A DNA stretch of 64,000 nucleotides, taken from Lysobacter soli (GTDB lineage Bacteria > Pseudomonadota > Gammaproteobacteria > Xanthomonadales > Xanthomonadaceae). The stretch spans positions 248,001-312,000 of the forward strand of contig NZ_QTJR01000003.1 in NCBI RefSeq assembly GCF_003382285.1, read 5' to 3'. The notes below the pieces were generated by a model. It did not search any database. It was not told the DNA's origin and worked only from the letters and a program-made list of their open reading frames with translations. This document shows, one piece after another, positions 35,560-44,438 of the stretch. The translations under genes were made by a program, and so were the position numbers. Positions within the stretch are counted from its first letter, which is position 1, and every line of letters starts with the position of its first letter.

Positions 35560-35746
35560 GCCCCTCTGCCGCGGGAGAGGGTTGGGGTGAGGGTCGAGAC
35601 GTGCGCGCACGGTGGCGCTCGCAATGCCTGCTTTCCTGCGAGACGAAGCTATGGATTCCGGCTTTCGCTGGAATGGCGACGAGCGGGTTGTCCACACACG
35701 GTGGCCGAGCGTTCGGAGCCTGGATCCCGGCCTTCGCCGGGATGAA
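35560..35746. repeat. Composite palindromic repeats in the DUF1328-extensin gap
   Basis: The CCCCTCTGCCGCGGGAGAGG palindrome with a GTTGGGGTGAGGGT tail (35560-35594) is followed by TGGATTCCGGCTTTCGCTGGAAT (35652-35678) and TGGATCCCGGCCTTCGCCGGGAT (35720-35746), both in the same orientation. No gene is seen in 35425-35783. Confidence 0.88.
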
Positions 35747-35783
35747 GTAATCGCGATGGGTCGCGCGCATCGACTGCGCAAGC

Positions 35784-36599
35784 TCACCGACAAGCCCGAT
35801 ACGCACCCCGATCGAAGTGGAAGTGATCCGCATGGGCCCGGTTGTAGTCCGGGCCCAGCACCACGTCGAAGTAGTCGCACGCGCCTTCGTGCACGGCGCG
35901 GAGGAACCGGGCTTCGTCCAGGTCGGGCGCGTCTTTCGTCGCTTCATCGGTGGCCACGGATGAAGCCGGTGCAGCGGACGTCGGCGTCGTTCCTGCCAGC
36001 GCGGATCGCCAATCCTTCAGCACGCGCACCCGACGCCCGTCGTCGAGCACGAAGCCGGCGATGTCGAGCGCATCCGCCGTGGCGTGCTGGCTGCGACGAC
36101 GCCCCTGCTCGCCGTAGAGGTTCCGGCACGCGTACGAACCCAGGTGTTCGATGCGCGCCACGCGTGTCCCCAGGTGTTCCTGCGCCGCCTGCTGCAGCAC
36201 GTGGCGCTCCCACATCGCCAGCGACAGGGCCGTGCGGCAGCTGAGTGTGAAATCCGATCCCACCGCCACGCTCGTGCGCTGGATGCGGACCGCGTTGGTG
36301 AAGCCGCAATGCTCGCCGGTGACGCGGTCGTCCACGGGCGTCAGTCGCATGTCCGCCTGCGCGAGCGCGACCTGGCAGGCGGCGCGATCGCCCGCCGCGC
36401 GGTCGAGCTTGAAGCGCGTCAGCAGGTTCGGCGTCGCGTCGATGCGCAGCGGTGCCCAGGGGTTCCACGCCTCGGGAATCCGCACCCGCCCCGACCAGAG
36501 CGCCCAGCCGGCCCCGAACGCGGCGGCCAGCAGGAGCAGCCACACCACGTGCAGGATCGGGAACGGCTTGCGGTTCGGACTCGGGTCGGGGGTCGCCAT
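35784..36599 (-). CDS. Extensin-family (M15-like) periplasmic protein
   Basis: The 271-residue product has an N-terminal membrane anchor (about 15-36). Its extensin-like C-terminal domain resembles metal-binding D-Ala peptidases: SQHATADALDIAGF supplies His and Asp, and HADHFHFDRGAYRACR the second metal-binding His. Many Cys (ACQVAL, HCGFT, YACRNLY, GACDYF, YRACR) suggest disulfides in the periplasm. A role in cell-wall trimming is likely from the fold but unproven. A charged insert (DEATKDAPDLDEA) lies between the motifs. Confidence 0.85.
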   Translation of the reverse strand: MATPDPSPNRKPFPILHVVWLLLLAAAFGAGWALWSGRVRIPEAWNPWAPLRIDATPNLLTRFKLDRAAGDRAACQVALAQADMRLTPVDDRVTGEHCGFTNAVRIQRTSVAVGSDFTLSCRTALSLAMWERHVLQQAAQEHLGTRVARIEHLGSYACRNLYGEQGRRRSQHATADALDIAGFVLDDGRRVRVLKDWRSALAGTTPTSAAPASSVATDEATKDAPDLDEARFLRAVHEGACDYFDVVLGPDYNRAHADHFHFDRGAYRACR

Positions 36600-36663
36600 C
36601 GCCGGATTGTCGCCGACGCCACGTCAGGGTGAACGTAGCGGTCTGTCGGCCGATAATGGCGGC

Positions 36664-37704
36664 ATGGAAACCGCAAGCGCCTCGATCACCGCCCTTCCCT
36701 TCGTCCGCGTCGCCGATGCGGTGACCGGCGCACGCACGCTGGAGGAACTCGTCCGCCCGCTGCTGGAAGTGCTGGAAGCGCTGACCGGCATGGAATCGAC
36801 CTATCTCACGTCGGTGGACGCCGACGCGGGCGTGCAGCACGTGCTGTTCGCACGCAACACACAGACCTTGCTGATCCCCGAGCAGCTCACCGTGCCGTGG
36901 TCCGACACGCTCTGCCGGCGCGCGCTCGACGAGGAGTGCGCGTACACCGACGACGTGCCCTCGCGCTGGGGCGATTCGGACGCCGCGCGGGCGCTCGGCA
37001 TCCACACCTACGTCAGCACGCCGGTGAAGCTGGAGGACGGTTCGCTCTACGGCACCCTGTGCGCCGCCAGTGCGCGCCAGTTGCCGCTGCCCGACGATGC
37101 GCAGCGCGCTCTGCTCATGTTCTCCCGCCTCATCGGCCAGCAGCTCGAACGCGAACGCCTCGTCGACCGGCTGCAGGAGGCCAACGCCGCGCTGGCCGCG
37201 AGCGCGCTGGTCGACACGGTCACGGGCCTGCCGAACCGCCGTGCGCTCATGGCCGAGATGACCCGCCGCATCGCGCACTGCCAGCGCCAGCATGAGGCGC
37301 TGGTGGTGGCCTTCATCGACCTGGACGGCTTCAAGGCGATCAACGACCGCCATGGCCACGAGGCGGGCGACCGCTTCCTCGCCGCGATCGGCCGCACGCT
37401 GCAGGGCGCGCTGCGCGCGGACGACTTCGCGGCGCGACTGGGCGGCGACGAGTTCGTCGTGGTCGGGACGGTCGCGCACGTAGAAGGCCCCGGAAGCATC
37501 GAGGCCTTCCGCGAGCGCCTGGCCGCAAGCACGCGCCGCCGTTTCGACCTCGGCACGGTGATCGTGGACTACGAAGGCGCCAGCGTCGGTGCGGTCGTCG
37601 CCGCCGACGACCAGCCCGACCCTGACACCCTGATCGCCCGCGCGGACGCCGCCATGTATGCCGTCAAGCGCAGCCGAAAGATGCGCGATCGCGCCATCGC
37701 CTGA
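36664..37704 (+). CDS. GAF-GGDEF diguanylate cyclase
   Basis: The 346-residue product has a GAF sensor (about 25-165) and a short helical linker (ERLVDRLQEANAALAAS). The cyclase domain (about 180-340) has an intact GGDEF at 260-264 and a RxxD inhibitory site (Arg251-Asp254) five residues upstream. It should make cyclic di-GMP and be product-inhibited. No membrane segment is present, so it is cytoplasmic and may sense a small molecule. Cyclic di-GMP commonly controls polysaccharide production such as the cluster at the left of the window. Confidence 0.93.
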   Translation: METASASITALPFVRVADAVTGARTLEELVRPLLEVLEALTGMESTYLTSVDADAGVQHVLFARNTQTLLIPEQLTVPWSDTLCRRALDEECAYTDDVPSRWGDSDAARALGIHTYVSTPVKLEDGSLYGTLCAASARQLPLPDDAQRALLMFSRLIGQQLERERLVDRLQEANAALAASALVDTVTGLPNRRALMAEMTRRIAHCQRQHEALVVAFIDLDGFKAINDRHGHEAGDRFLAAIGRTLQGALRADDFAARLGGDEFVVVGTVAHVEGPGSIEAFRERLAASTRRRFDLGTVIVDYEGASVGAVVAADDQPDPDTLIARADAAMYAVKRSRKMRDRAIA

Positions 37705-37778
37705 CGGGCGTTGCGCCCGCCCGCGCGGCCGGGACGAAACCCGTATCGTATGGACACCCGTCCGCACTGGAGCGCGTC

Positions 37779-38330
37779 ATGAAGCACCTGTTGAAGCAGG
37801 CCGCCGCCGGCCTCGTCGTCACCGTCGCGCTGGCCGCGCCGGCCGTGGCTGCACTGAAGGCCGGCGCGAAGGCACCCGACTTCAGCGCCCCGGCGTACCT
37901 CGCCGGCGAGCCGTTCACCTTCAAGCTGTCCGATGCGCTGAAGAAGGGGCCGGTCGTGGTCTATTTCTTCCCCGCCGCCTTCACCCCCGGCTGCAACCTC
38001 GAGGCGCACCTGTTCTCCGAGGCCATCGACAAGTTCAAGGCCGAGAAGGCGACGGTCATCGGCATCACCGCCGGCAACACCGAACAGCTGGCCGCGTTCT
38101 CCAAGTCCACCGAACACTGCGGCGGCAAGTTCCCCGTCGCCGCCGACACCGGCGCAAAGATCGCGAAGCAGTACGACGCCATCCTCGCCAAGAAGCCGGA
38201 ATGGTCGGATCGCACGTCGTATGTCATCGCGCCGAACGGCACGATTTCGCACGTCTACTCCGACCTCAATCCGCAGAAGCACGTAAAGGAATCGCTGGAT
38301 GCGGTGGCGGCGCTGGAGACGAAGAAGTAA
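37779..38330 (+). CDS. Exported peroxiredoxin (AhpC/TSA, PrxQ/BCP-like)
   Basis: The 183-residue product has a signal peptide (QAAAGLVVTVALAAPAVAA, cleavage about 25) and a thioredoxin-fold peroxiredoxin core. The peroxidatic Cys72 is in FTPGC; Cys114 (EHCGGKFP) may be the resolving residue. It would reduce hydroperoxides in the periplasm. GGAG lies nine bases before the ATG. A large block of palindromic repeats follows. Confidence 0.9.
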   Translation: MKHLLKQAAAGLVVTVALAAPAVAALKAGAKAPDFSAPAYLAGEPFTFKLSDALKKGPVVVYFFPAAFTPGCNLEAHLFSEAIDKFKAEKATVIGITAGNTEQLAAFSKSTEHCGGKFPVAADTGAKIAKQYDAILAKKPEWSDRTSYVIAPNGTISHVYSDLNPQKHVKESLDAVAALETKK

Positions 38331-38377
38331 CGGTCGCTTTGGCGTTGTTTGCTGGACACCTCTCTCCCCGCGGTGTT

Positions 38378-38900
38378 TAGCCCCTCTCCCCGCGGGAGCG
38401 GGGTTGGGGTGAGGGGCAACGGAGGGGACGCGGCGAACTACCGCTGCGATGAAGCGCTGCGGTGTTGCTTCTTCTTTTCGTATCCACTTAGCGCCGCAAA
38501 TCAAAATGGATTCCAGCCTTCGCTGGAATGACGAGATGGTTCGGAAAGGTCATCAGCCTGGATCCCGGCCTTCGCCGGGATGACGGTATTTGAACCTTCT
38601 CTGGACGGGATGCGATGCCGGCGTTCAAGCCCCTCTCCCACCGGGAGAGGGGTTGGGGTGAGGGGCAACGGAGGGATAGCGGCGAACCGCCGCTGCGATG
38701 AAGCGCTGCGCTGTTGCTTCTTCCTTTTCGTATCCACTTAGCGCCGCAAATCAAAATGGATTCCAGCTTTCGCTGGAATGACGAGATGGTTCGGAAAGGT
38801 GATCAGCCTGGATCCCGGCCTTCGCCGGGATGACGGTAAATGACCAGCGGTTTCGGAAAGGTCATCAGCCTGCATCCCGGCCTACGCCGGGATGACGGCG
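38378..38900. repeat. Tandem duplication of a composite palindromic repeat (about 249-base period)
   Basis: Two near-identical copies begin with AGCCCCTCTCCC...GGTTGGGGTGAGGGGCAACGGAGG (38379 and 38628). They continue through GCTGCGATGAAGCGCTGC, CGTATCCACTTAGCGCCGCA and AAAATGGATTCCAGC (38507 and 38754), and end at CTGGATCCCGGCCTTCGCCGGGATGACGG (38560 and 38811). A third, partial copy of only the last hairpin with its GGTTTCGGAAAGGTCATCAGCCTG lead-in ends at 38900. The copies differ at a few positions, so the duplication is recent but not fresh. No gene is seen in 38331-38924. Confidence 0.93.
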
Positions 38901-38924
38901 GCGTTCCGGCAACGAGTGCTCCGG

Positions 38925-39629
38925 CTACCGCCCCTCCTCCGCCTCATCCGTCAGGCCCGCGCCCAGCCCCATCCCGACACCGCCCGCGGCGAGCCCGCCT
39001 CCCATTCCGCCGCCGCCCATCCCACCGCCACCGCCGCGGCCACCCTGCTTTCCTTCCTCGCGCGCGCCCTCGCCTTTTCCCTTCCCCGCAGACGACGGCC
39101 GGCTCGGACCCTGCCTCGGGATCTCCAGGTTCGACGGCACCGGGTCCAGGTCAAGCACGCCGCGGATGAAGTCGCGCAGCGACACGACCAGTTCCGCCGT
39201 ATGCACCGGCCGACCCGCGACGAGTTCCGCCGCCGCGCGCGCCGCCAGCCGGACCTGTTCGTCGGTGCCCAGCAGCAGGATGTCCGACAGCGCGCCTTCC
39301 ACCGCATCCCGGATGCGGCGCGAGCGGTCGGAGCTCGGCAACGCCAGCTCGGCGTTGCCCGGCTCCGCAGGCGCGTCGCCGCGCCGCTGCACGTCGCGCA
39401 GGTGGGTGGGGTCGACCGACAGGTCGCCCGTGAACGATCCACCCAGCGTCTTGTACGCGGCGATGAGCGTGCGCAGACGCTCGTTGATCTGCCGGTTCTC
39501 GCGCTCGCGCCGTGCCTGGACGGTCTGCATCACGATCAACCGGATGCCCACGCCGATCAGCGTGATCACCGCCAGGCCGATCAGCGTCGACAGCACCGCC
39601 TGCCAGGAACTGAAATCCAGATTGCGCAT
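38925..39629 (-). CDS. Membrane-anchored protein with glycine-rich C terminus, unknown
   Basis: AAGGAGG four bases before ATG 39629 is a strong ribosome site, so longer frames are rejected. The 234-residue product has one membrane helix (about 12-38, AVLSTLIGLAVITLIGVGIRLIVM), a basic coiled region (QTVQARRERENRQINERLRTLIAAYKTLGGSF), a helical domain with VEGALSDILLLGTDEQVRLAARAAAELVAG, and a tail of nearly pure Gly and Met. The order resembles uncharacterised proteins found in many proteobacteria. No enzyme motif is seen. Confidence 0.8.
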   Translation of the reverse strand: MRNLDFSSWQAVLSTLIGLAVITLIGVGIRLIVMQTVQARRERENRQINERLRTLIAAYKTLGGSFTGDLSVDPTHLRDVQRRGDAPAEPGNAELALPSSDRSRRIRDAVEGALSDILLLGTDEQVRLAARAAAELVAGRPVHTAELVVSLRDFIRGVLDLDPVPSNLEIPRQGPSRPSSAGKGKGEGAREEGKQGGRGGGGGMGGGGMGGGLAAGGVGMGLGAGLTDEAEEGR

Positions 39630-39756
39630 GGAGCCTCCTTCGCGGACGCCGGCAAGGTAGCGCATCGGCCGCCCCGGTCCCGTGGACGAGCCCGCCTCAC
39701 GCCGCCCTAATGCCAGCGCCACCACAGTGACGCCACCTTCCGGTCGGGGACGCACC

Positions 39757-40389
39757 ATGAGGACGCTCGCCTTCGCGCTCGTTTGCGGCACGCTGCTCGC
39801 CACGCTCGTCCCGGTTGCCCATGCGCAGTCGCGCAAGCAGCCGGCGGCAGACGTCGATGTTTCCAAGGGCGCGACGTCCATGCCCGGCCCGACCTACGCC
39901 TGGGTGCCGATGCCGGCGCGATTGCAGGCGGAGCTCGACAAGCGCGCACAGGATCCCGCCTTCCGCACGCGCCTGCAGGCCTCGCTCGACAAGGCGCTGC
40001 AGGCGAAGGGCTATCGCCGCATCGACGACGTGCGCAAGGCCGATCTCGCGGTGGCGTATCGCGTCGGCGTGCAGGACGTGCAGCAGACCAGCGTCACCGA
40101 GCGCATGCAGCAGGGCGGCGTGGTGCGCGAAAGCGCAGTGGAATGCGGCCCGTACGGCTGCTCGCAGATCCTGTCGAAGGGCACCGAAGGCGTTCCGACC
40201 TTCAAGGTGCACACCGTCGACACGATCGAAGGCGGTTTGCAGGTGGAGGTGATCCAGCCGTCGGACATCCGCGTACTGTGGCGCGCCCTCTACCGCGGCT
40301 CGATGAAGGCGAAGGACGCCGGCAAGCTCAACCTCGACGCCGTCGCGACGCAGACGCTCGCCTCGCTGCCACGCGCACCGGCGAAGTAA
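39757..40389 (+). CDS. Exported DUF4136-like protein
   Basis: The 210-residue product has a signal peptide (LAFALVCGTLLATLVPVAHAQ). A mature domain of the DUF4136 type carries the core TYAWVP, LQASLDKALQAKGYRRIDDVRKADLAVAYRVGVQD and IRVLWRALYRGSM. Family members are usually lipoproteins; here no Cys lies at the cleavage site, so it is probably soluble in the periplasm. Function unknown. It converges with 40417-40707. Confidence 0.78.
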   Translation: MRTLAFALVCGTLLATLVPVAHAQSRKQPAADVDVSKGATSMPGPTYAWVPMPARLQAELDKRAQDPAFRTRLQASLDKALQAKGYRRIDDVRKADLAVAYRVGVQDVQQTSVTERMQQGGVVRESAVECGPYGCSQILSKGTEGVPTFKVHTVDTIEGGLQVEVIQPSDIRVLWRALYRGSMKAKDAGKLNLDAVATQTLASLPRAPAK

Positions 40390-40404
40390 GGCGCGAGCCA
40401 GAAG

Positions 40405-40440
40405 GCGGACGGCGTATCACTCGCCGTCCGCGGCCTTCTT
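40405..40440 (+). terminator. Hairpin between two converging genes
   Basis: A ten-base-pair stem GCGGACGGCG/CGCCGTCCGC (40405-40414 and 40422-40431) is followed by GGCCTTCTTC on the plus strand. It overlaps the last codons of the opposite-strand gene, whose stop lies in the loop. Confidence 0.5.
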
Positions 40441-40707
40441 CTCGTTCTCCGTGGCCTTCTCCACGATCTCCTCGTAGAGCTGCGCGACCTTCGCGCCGAG
40501 CGCGTGGAGCTCCGGATGGCGCGCGACGAAATGCTGTGCGTCCTGCGCGTCTTCCAGCGATTCCTTCATGAAGGCGATGTCGGTATCGCTCATGCGTTCG
40601 CCGGCATCGACGCGCTCCTTGAGCGACATCGCGCGCGGCAGGCGGAACTTCACCAGACGTTCGAGCAACGCCTGCAACGTCGCCGTATCGTCGGACGGAT
40701 GTGACAT
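40417..40707 (-). CDS. Small acidic helical protein, unknown
   Basis: The 96-residue product is highly charged and helical (SLKERVDAGERMSDTDIAFMKESLEDAQDAQHFVARHPELHALGAKVAQLYEEIVEKATENEKKAADGE), without signal or membrane segment. The regular length and codon use argue that it is real. No family is recognised with certainty. It converges with the DUF4136 gene. Confidence 0.7.
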   Translation of the reverse strand: MSHPSDDTATLQALLERLVKFRLPRAMSLKERVDAGERMSDTDIAFMKESLEDAQDAQHFVARHPELHALGAKVAQLYEEIVEKATENEKKAADGE

Positions 40708-40775
40708 GGAAGCCGGCCTCGCGCGCGGGAGCGTGATTGTGCCTTCGTCGCCGCGCGCGTGGCTTCACATGCGAT

Positions 40776-41960
40776 TCACCGCGTCGGCGCGGCTTCTCGG
40801 GTTTCGAACGGTGCCGCCATCGCCTTCAGCAGGCTGCGCTGGTCGTCGTCGCCGGTGAGTTCCCACATGAAGACACCGCGCAGTCCGCGCTCCTTCGCCA
40901 GTTGCGAGCGCAGCGCGATCGACTTCGCATCTTCAAAGCTCACGAACACGCGCTCGTCGGCGTTGAACAGGTACGGTGTCTGCGCGACGTCGTGCCAGTG
41001 CTGCGTCCACTTCGGATCCTTCAGCAGCTTCGACTGGATGTCGCGCCAGTCGCCGGCGGCATACGGCTCGGTGTAAGCCTGGTAGAGCCCGTGGTTGTCG
41101 GCGCTCTTCACGCGGAAGCCGCGGCCGTAGAACGGCACGCCGAGCACCAGCTTGTCTGCGGGCACGCCGTGCTGCAGGTAGAAATCCACCGCGCCTTCGA
41201 CATTGTTGGCGCGGCGCAGCTCCGGCGGCAGCGGATCCTGTGGCACTTCGCGCAGCGGCGCGTTGAACGTGGACACGGTGGAGAACGCGGTGCCCATGTC
41301 GTAGGTCATCAGGTTGATGAAATCGAGGATTTCGCCCAGCGCTTTCAGGTCGTAGCTCTTCGCCGGATCGTACGGACCCGCCGACTGCATGCGACCGGCC
41401 GGCAGCGCGGCGGTGAGCAGGTACGACTGGCCGCGCTGCTTCGCCTTCGCATCGAGCTGACGGCGGAATTCCTTCGCCAGCAGCGTCGCGTTCTCGCGAT
41501 CCTCCGGCCGCGCCGCGATCTCCTTCGGGCCGCCGTACACCGGGAATTCCCAGTCCAGGTCCACGCCGTCGAAGCTGCCCCGGTGGGTGTCGAAGAACAT
41601 CGCCACGCACGAGGACACGAAGCGCTCGCGGCTTTCCTTCGTCAGCGCCGCATCGGAAAAGCCGCCAGCTTCCCAGCCGCCGATGGAGATGATCGTGCGC
41701 AGCTTGGGATGCTGCATCTTCAGCGCGGCGAGTTCCTTGAAGCGCTCGGGCGCATCCTTCTCGATCACGCACCGGCCGTCCTCGATGCGCGCGAACGCGT
41801 AGAACAGGTGCGTGACGGTGTCGGCCGGAATGTTCGACACCGGATAGCGCGCGGCGTTTCCGCCCGGGTAGTACGCGCCAACGATGGGCTGTGCGGCGAA
41901 GGACGATGCGGAAATCGCGGAAAGAACGATGGCGACGGCGGCCAGGCGCTGGCGAAGCAT
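40776..41960 (-). CDS. Exported family GH18 glycoside hydrolase (chitinase-like)
   Basis: ATG 41960 gives 394 residues with a signal peptide (LAAVAIVLSAISASSFAAQ). The GH18 barrel shows YYPGGNAARYPVSNIPADTVTHLFYAFA at the start and SIGGW near residue 93. The catalytic motif DGVDLDWEFP (Asp131, Asp134, Asp136, Glu138) is intact, and MTYDM and VPFYGRGF complete the active site. It should cleave chitin or related N-acetylglucosamine polymers outside the cytoplasm. A longer frame to 42038 is a read-through of a repeat and is rejected. Chitinolytic enzymes are typical of predatory Lysobacter-like bacteria. Confidence 0.92.
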   Translation of the reverse strand: MLRQRLAAVAIVLSAISASSFAAQPIVGAYYPGGNAARYPVSNIPADTVTHLFYAFARIEDGRCVIEKDAPERFKELAALKMQHPKLRTIISIGGWEAGGFSDAALTKESRERFVSSCVAMFFDTHRGSFDGVDLDWEFPVYGGPKEIAARPEDRENATLLAKEFRRQLDAKAKQRGQSYLLTAALPAGRMQSAGPYDPAKSYDLKALGEILDFINLMTYDMGTAFSTVSTFNAPLREVPQDPLPPELRRANNVEGAVDFYLQHGVPADKLVLGVPFYGRGFRVKSADNHGLYQAYTEPYAAGDWRDIQSKLLKDPKWTQHWHDVAQTPYLFNADERVFVSFEDAKSIALRSQLAKERGLRGVFMWELTGDDDQRSLLKAMAAPFETREAAPTR

Positions 41961-41997
41961 GGGGGCGTCTCGTGTGTATGGGTGTATGGGGCTGTTA

Positions 41998-42213
41998 AGC
42001 CCCTCTCCCACCGGGAGAGGGGTTGGGGTGAGGGGCAACGAAGCGGATGCGTTGAATCAATGTCGCGGCACAGCGCTGCGATTTTGCTCCTTCAGCGGAG
42101 TGCCAAAGATCAAAATGGATTCCAGCTTTCGCTGGAATGACGGTCGATAGTTCGCCGCTTCCGGCATTCCCCAGCGCTGCGGGTCTGGGTCCCGGCCTTT
42201 GCCGGGATGACGG
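41998..42213. repeat. Composite palindromic repeats between the GH18 and oxidoreductase genes
   Basis: It contains CCCCTCTCCCACCGGGAGAGGGG with the GTTGGGGTGAGGGGCAACG tail (41998-42040), ATTCCAGCTTTCGCTGGAAT (42119-42139) and TCCCGGCCTTTGCCGGGATGACGG (42189-42213). The first element is identical, base for base, over most of its length to the copy at 38628. Confidence 0.9.
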
Positions 42214-42243
42214 AGAACGAAGCTGGTGAGCAAGCGCAACCCA

Positions 42244-43344
42244 TCACCCCAACGTCACCGCCCTGCCCGTGCGCGCCGACTCGTAGATCGCCTGCATGAT
42301 CCGCACGTCGCGCAGGCCTTCCTCACCCGGCACCTTGGTCGGCCGGTTCTCGAGGACGCATCGCGCGAAGTCGTCCATTTCCGCGGCGAACAGGTCGATC
42401 TCGGGAAAGCGGATCTCCTTCCCGTCGCTGCGGCGGCCGTGGTTGCCGTCGTAGAAGAAGGCCGGGTCGAGTTCGAACCAGCCGCGTTCGGCGTTCACGC
42501 GCAGGTTCTGGATGCCGCCGTCCTTGTAGCTGGTGCTGCAGTACGCGACGACGCCGCTGGGGAATTTCGTCGTCCACACCATCGTTTCGTCGACCTGCGC
42601 GAACTTCACCGGGTCGGTCTTGGTCTCGATGGCCGACACCAGGATCGGTTCCTCGCCGGTGAGATACCGCGTGGCCTGCAACGCGTAGATGCCCACGTCC
42701 ATCAGCGCGCCGCCGCCGGCGAGGTCGCGCTTGAGGCGCCACTGCGTCGGCTCGCCCACATCGATCGCGAACCCCGCCTGCACGATGCTCGGCTTGCCGA
42801 ACACTTCCTCGCGCACCAGCCGGATGCATTCCAGATGATGCGGGTCGTACTGGCAGCGATACGCGGTGCCGAGCAGGCGGCCCGCCTTGCGGCAGGCGTC
42901 GATCATCGACTGGCAGCGTTCGACCGAGATCTCCAGCGGCTTCTCGCAGAACACGTGCTTGCCGGCCTGCGCCGCGGCGATGGTGTGCGGCGCATGCAGC
43001 GCGTTGGGCGTGACGACGTAGACGATGTCGATGTCGGGGTTGTCCGCCATGCGATGCATCGTGTCGTACGAATACACGCTGCCATCGGGAATGCCGTACT
43101 TCGCCTTCCACGCCGCGGCCTTGGCCGGCGTCCCGGTGACGATACCCGCAAGACGGCAGTGCTGCGTCTTCATCAACGCCGGCGCGATCTGGTTCTCGCT
43201 GAGACGGCCCAGGCCGCACACCGCAACGCCGAGTTTTCGCGACTGCTTCGATTTCTCGCGCGTCGCGCTGGTGCTGATGAACGGCGCGGCAGCCAGCGCG
43301 ATGGCGGTTTCGGCGAGGAACTTGCGGCGATGCGGGTTGGGCAT
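42244..43344 (-). CDS. Tat-exported Gfo/Idh/MocA-family oxidoreductase
   Basis: The 366-residue product starts with a twin-arginine signal (HRRKFLAETAIALAAAPF). The Rossmann domain has VAVCGLGRLSEN for NAD(P); the catalytic Lys lies in CEKPLE, and GTAYRCQYDPHHLECIRLVR and AGGGALMDVGIYALQATRYL follow in the alpha/beta C domain. This architecture matches glucose-fructose oxidoreductase-like proteins exported with bound cofactor. It would interconvert sugars in the periplasm; the substrate is not known. It is followed on the same strand by no close gene. Confidence 0.9.
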   Translation of the reverse strand: MPNPHRRKFLAETAIALAAAPFISTSATREKSKQSRKLGVAVCGLGRLSENQIAPALMKTQHCRLAGIVTGTPAKAAAWKAKYGIPDGSVYSYDTMHRMADNPDIDIVYVVTPNALHAPHTIAAAQAGKHVFCEKPLEISVERCQSMIDACRKAGRLLGTAYRCQYDPHHLECIRLVREEVFGKPSIVQAGFAIDVGEPTQWRLKRDLAGGGALMDVGIYALQATRYLTGEEPILVSAIETKTDPVKFAQVDETMVWTTKFPSGVVAYCSTSYKDGGIQNLRVNAERGWFELDPAFFYDGNHGRRSDGKEIRFPEIDLFAAEMDDFARCVLENRPTKVPGEEGLRDVRIMQAIYESARTGRAVTLG

Positions 43345-43396
43345 GGTGGCGTCTCGAAAGGATCGTCCGGTCACGCGATGCTGCGGGTGATGCGGC

Positions 43397-44317
43397 TTAC
43401 GGATGCGCCAGCGCGTACTCCAGCGCGGCGCACACGGCGGCGGCTTGCGCGAGGTTGCACTGCTCCGGCGTGGCGCGCGGGCTGTCCGGATACACCTCGG
43501 TCGTGGTCTTGTAGCGCGCATCCGTGACGCCCGCGCACAGGCCGAGCTTGCGCAGCGAATACTCGATTACGCCCGGCGCCACCACGGGCGAGCCGATGAT
43601 GCGGCCCTGCGCGTCGGCCGGCGCGATGTGCGTGACCTTCGCCACCGCTTCGATCACGGCCTTCTGGAATTCCGGCTGCGGGTTCTCGCTGTCGTCGACC
43701 AGATAGAAGCCGTCCGGAATGCCGTCCGGCTCGAACGGCTTGCCATCGCGCGCCGCGAGCGCGGGGCGGAATTCGGTTTCATCGGTGTCGGTGGTTTCAT
43801 GCAGGTCGATGTGGACCAGCACGCGATCGCGCACGGGTTCCACCAGCTTGATCAGCGCCGCCGATTCCTGCGCCGGGCTATCCGCGCGGAAGGAACGGTT
43901 CGGATCGATCGCCTCGGCATTCCAGCGATGGATGCGCTCGTACGCCCACGGACTGATGCACGGCGCGACGAGCAGGTTCACGCGTCCGGCGAAATCGGCC
44001 GCGTGGTCGCGCACGAATTGCAGCGCGCCGTGCACGCCGCTGGTTTCGTAACCGTGCACGCCGCCGGTGACCAGCGCGACGGGCAGCGCGTCGTTCCGGT
44101 CGCGGCTGCGGATCGCCAGCAGCGGGAAGCGCTCGTCGCCGTACTGCAGCGTGCCGTACTCGACCACGTCGAACTTCGAACGCAGCGGCTCGATGGCCGC
44201 GACCACCTCGTCCGCATAACTGCGACGGCGTACCTGCCCCGCGAGCCACTGCGCCTTCTCCGCGGCGCCCCAAGGCGTTCCGGGCGTGCCGATGGGATAC
44301 GGGGCGGTGTGGTTCAT
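43397..44317 (-). CDS. M14-family succinylglutamate desuccinylase/aspartoacylase-like carboxypeptidase
   Basis: The 306-residue product carries the zinc motif His-x-x-Glu in VHGYETSGVHGAL and a third metal-binding His in HIDLHETTD. The catalytic Glu is expected near IEYSLRKLG/TTTEVYPDS. Extra features are PWAYERIHRWNAEAIDPNRSF with the substrate-binding Asn-Arg pair. No signal peptide is present, so it is cytoplasmic. It would cleave an acyl-amino acid or short peptide. It sits 52 bases upstream of the oxidoreductase start on the same strand, possibly in one transcript. Confidence 0.87.
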   Translation of the reverse strand: MNHTAPYPIGTPGTPWGAAEKAQWLAGQVRRRSYADEVVAAIEPLRSKFDVVEYGTLQYGDERFPLLAIRSRDRNDALPVALVTGGVHGYETSGVHGALQFVRDHAADFAGRVNLLVAPCISPWAYERIHRWNAEAIDPNRSFRADSPAQESAALIKLVEPVRDRVLVHIDLHETTDTDETEFRPALAARDGKPFEPDGIPDGFYLVDDSENPQPEFQKAVIEAVAKVTHIAPADAQGRIIGSPVVAPGVIEYSLRKLGLCAGVTDARYKTTTEVYPDSPRATPEQCNLAQAAAVCAALEYALAHP

Positions 44318-44392
44318 GGCGGGCTCTTGCGGGGTTCGGATGAAGGCGGACTCTAGCATCCGGTGCGTCATCGGCGCCGAACGCGCACACGC

Positions 44393-44417
44393 GAAAGGCC
44401 CGCGTGGCGGGCCTTTC
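44393..44417 (-). terminator. Rho-independent terminator downstream of the small exported protein
   Basis: An eleven-base-pair stem GAAAGGCCCGC/GCGGGCCTTTC with a three-base loop lies 21 bases past the stop codon at 44439. It is symmetric and could work in both directions. The T tract is only the three T inside the stem. Confidence 0.65.
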
Positions 44418-44438
44418 AGTGCCGGCGCAGCCCACGCG

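Noticed and set aside
38349-38531. Short frames inside the repeat block
   Set aside because: They translate repeat DNA and have no ribosome site or conservation.
41961-42038. Longer N terminus of the GH18 protein
   Set aside because: The added residues (PLTPTPLPVGEGL) are a translation of the intergenic palindrome, and the signal peptide starts at 41960.
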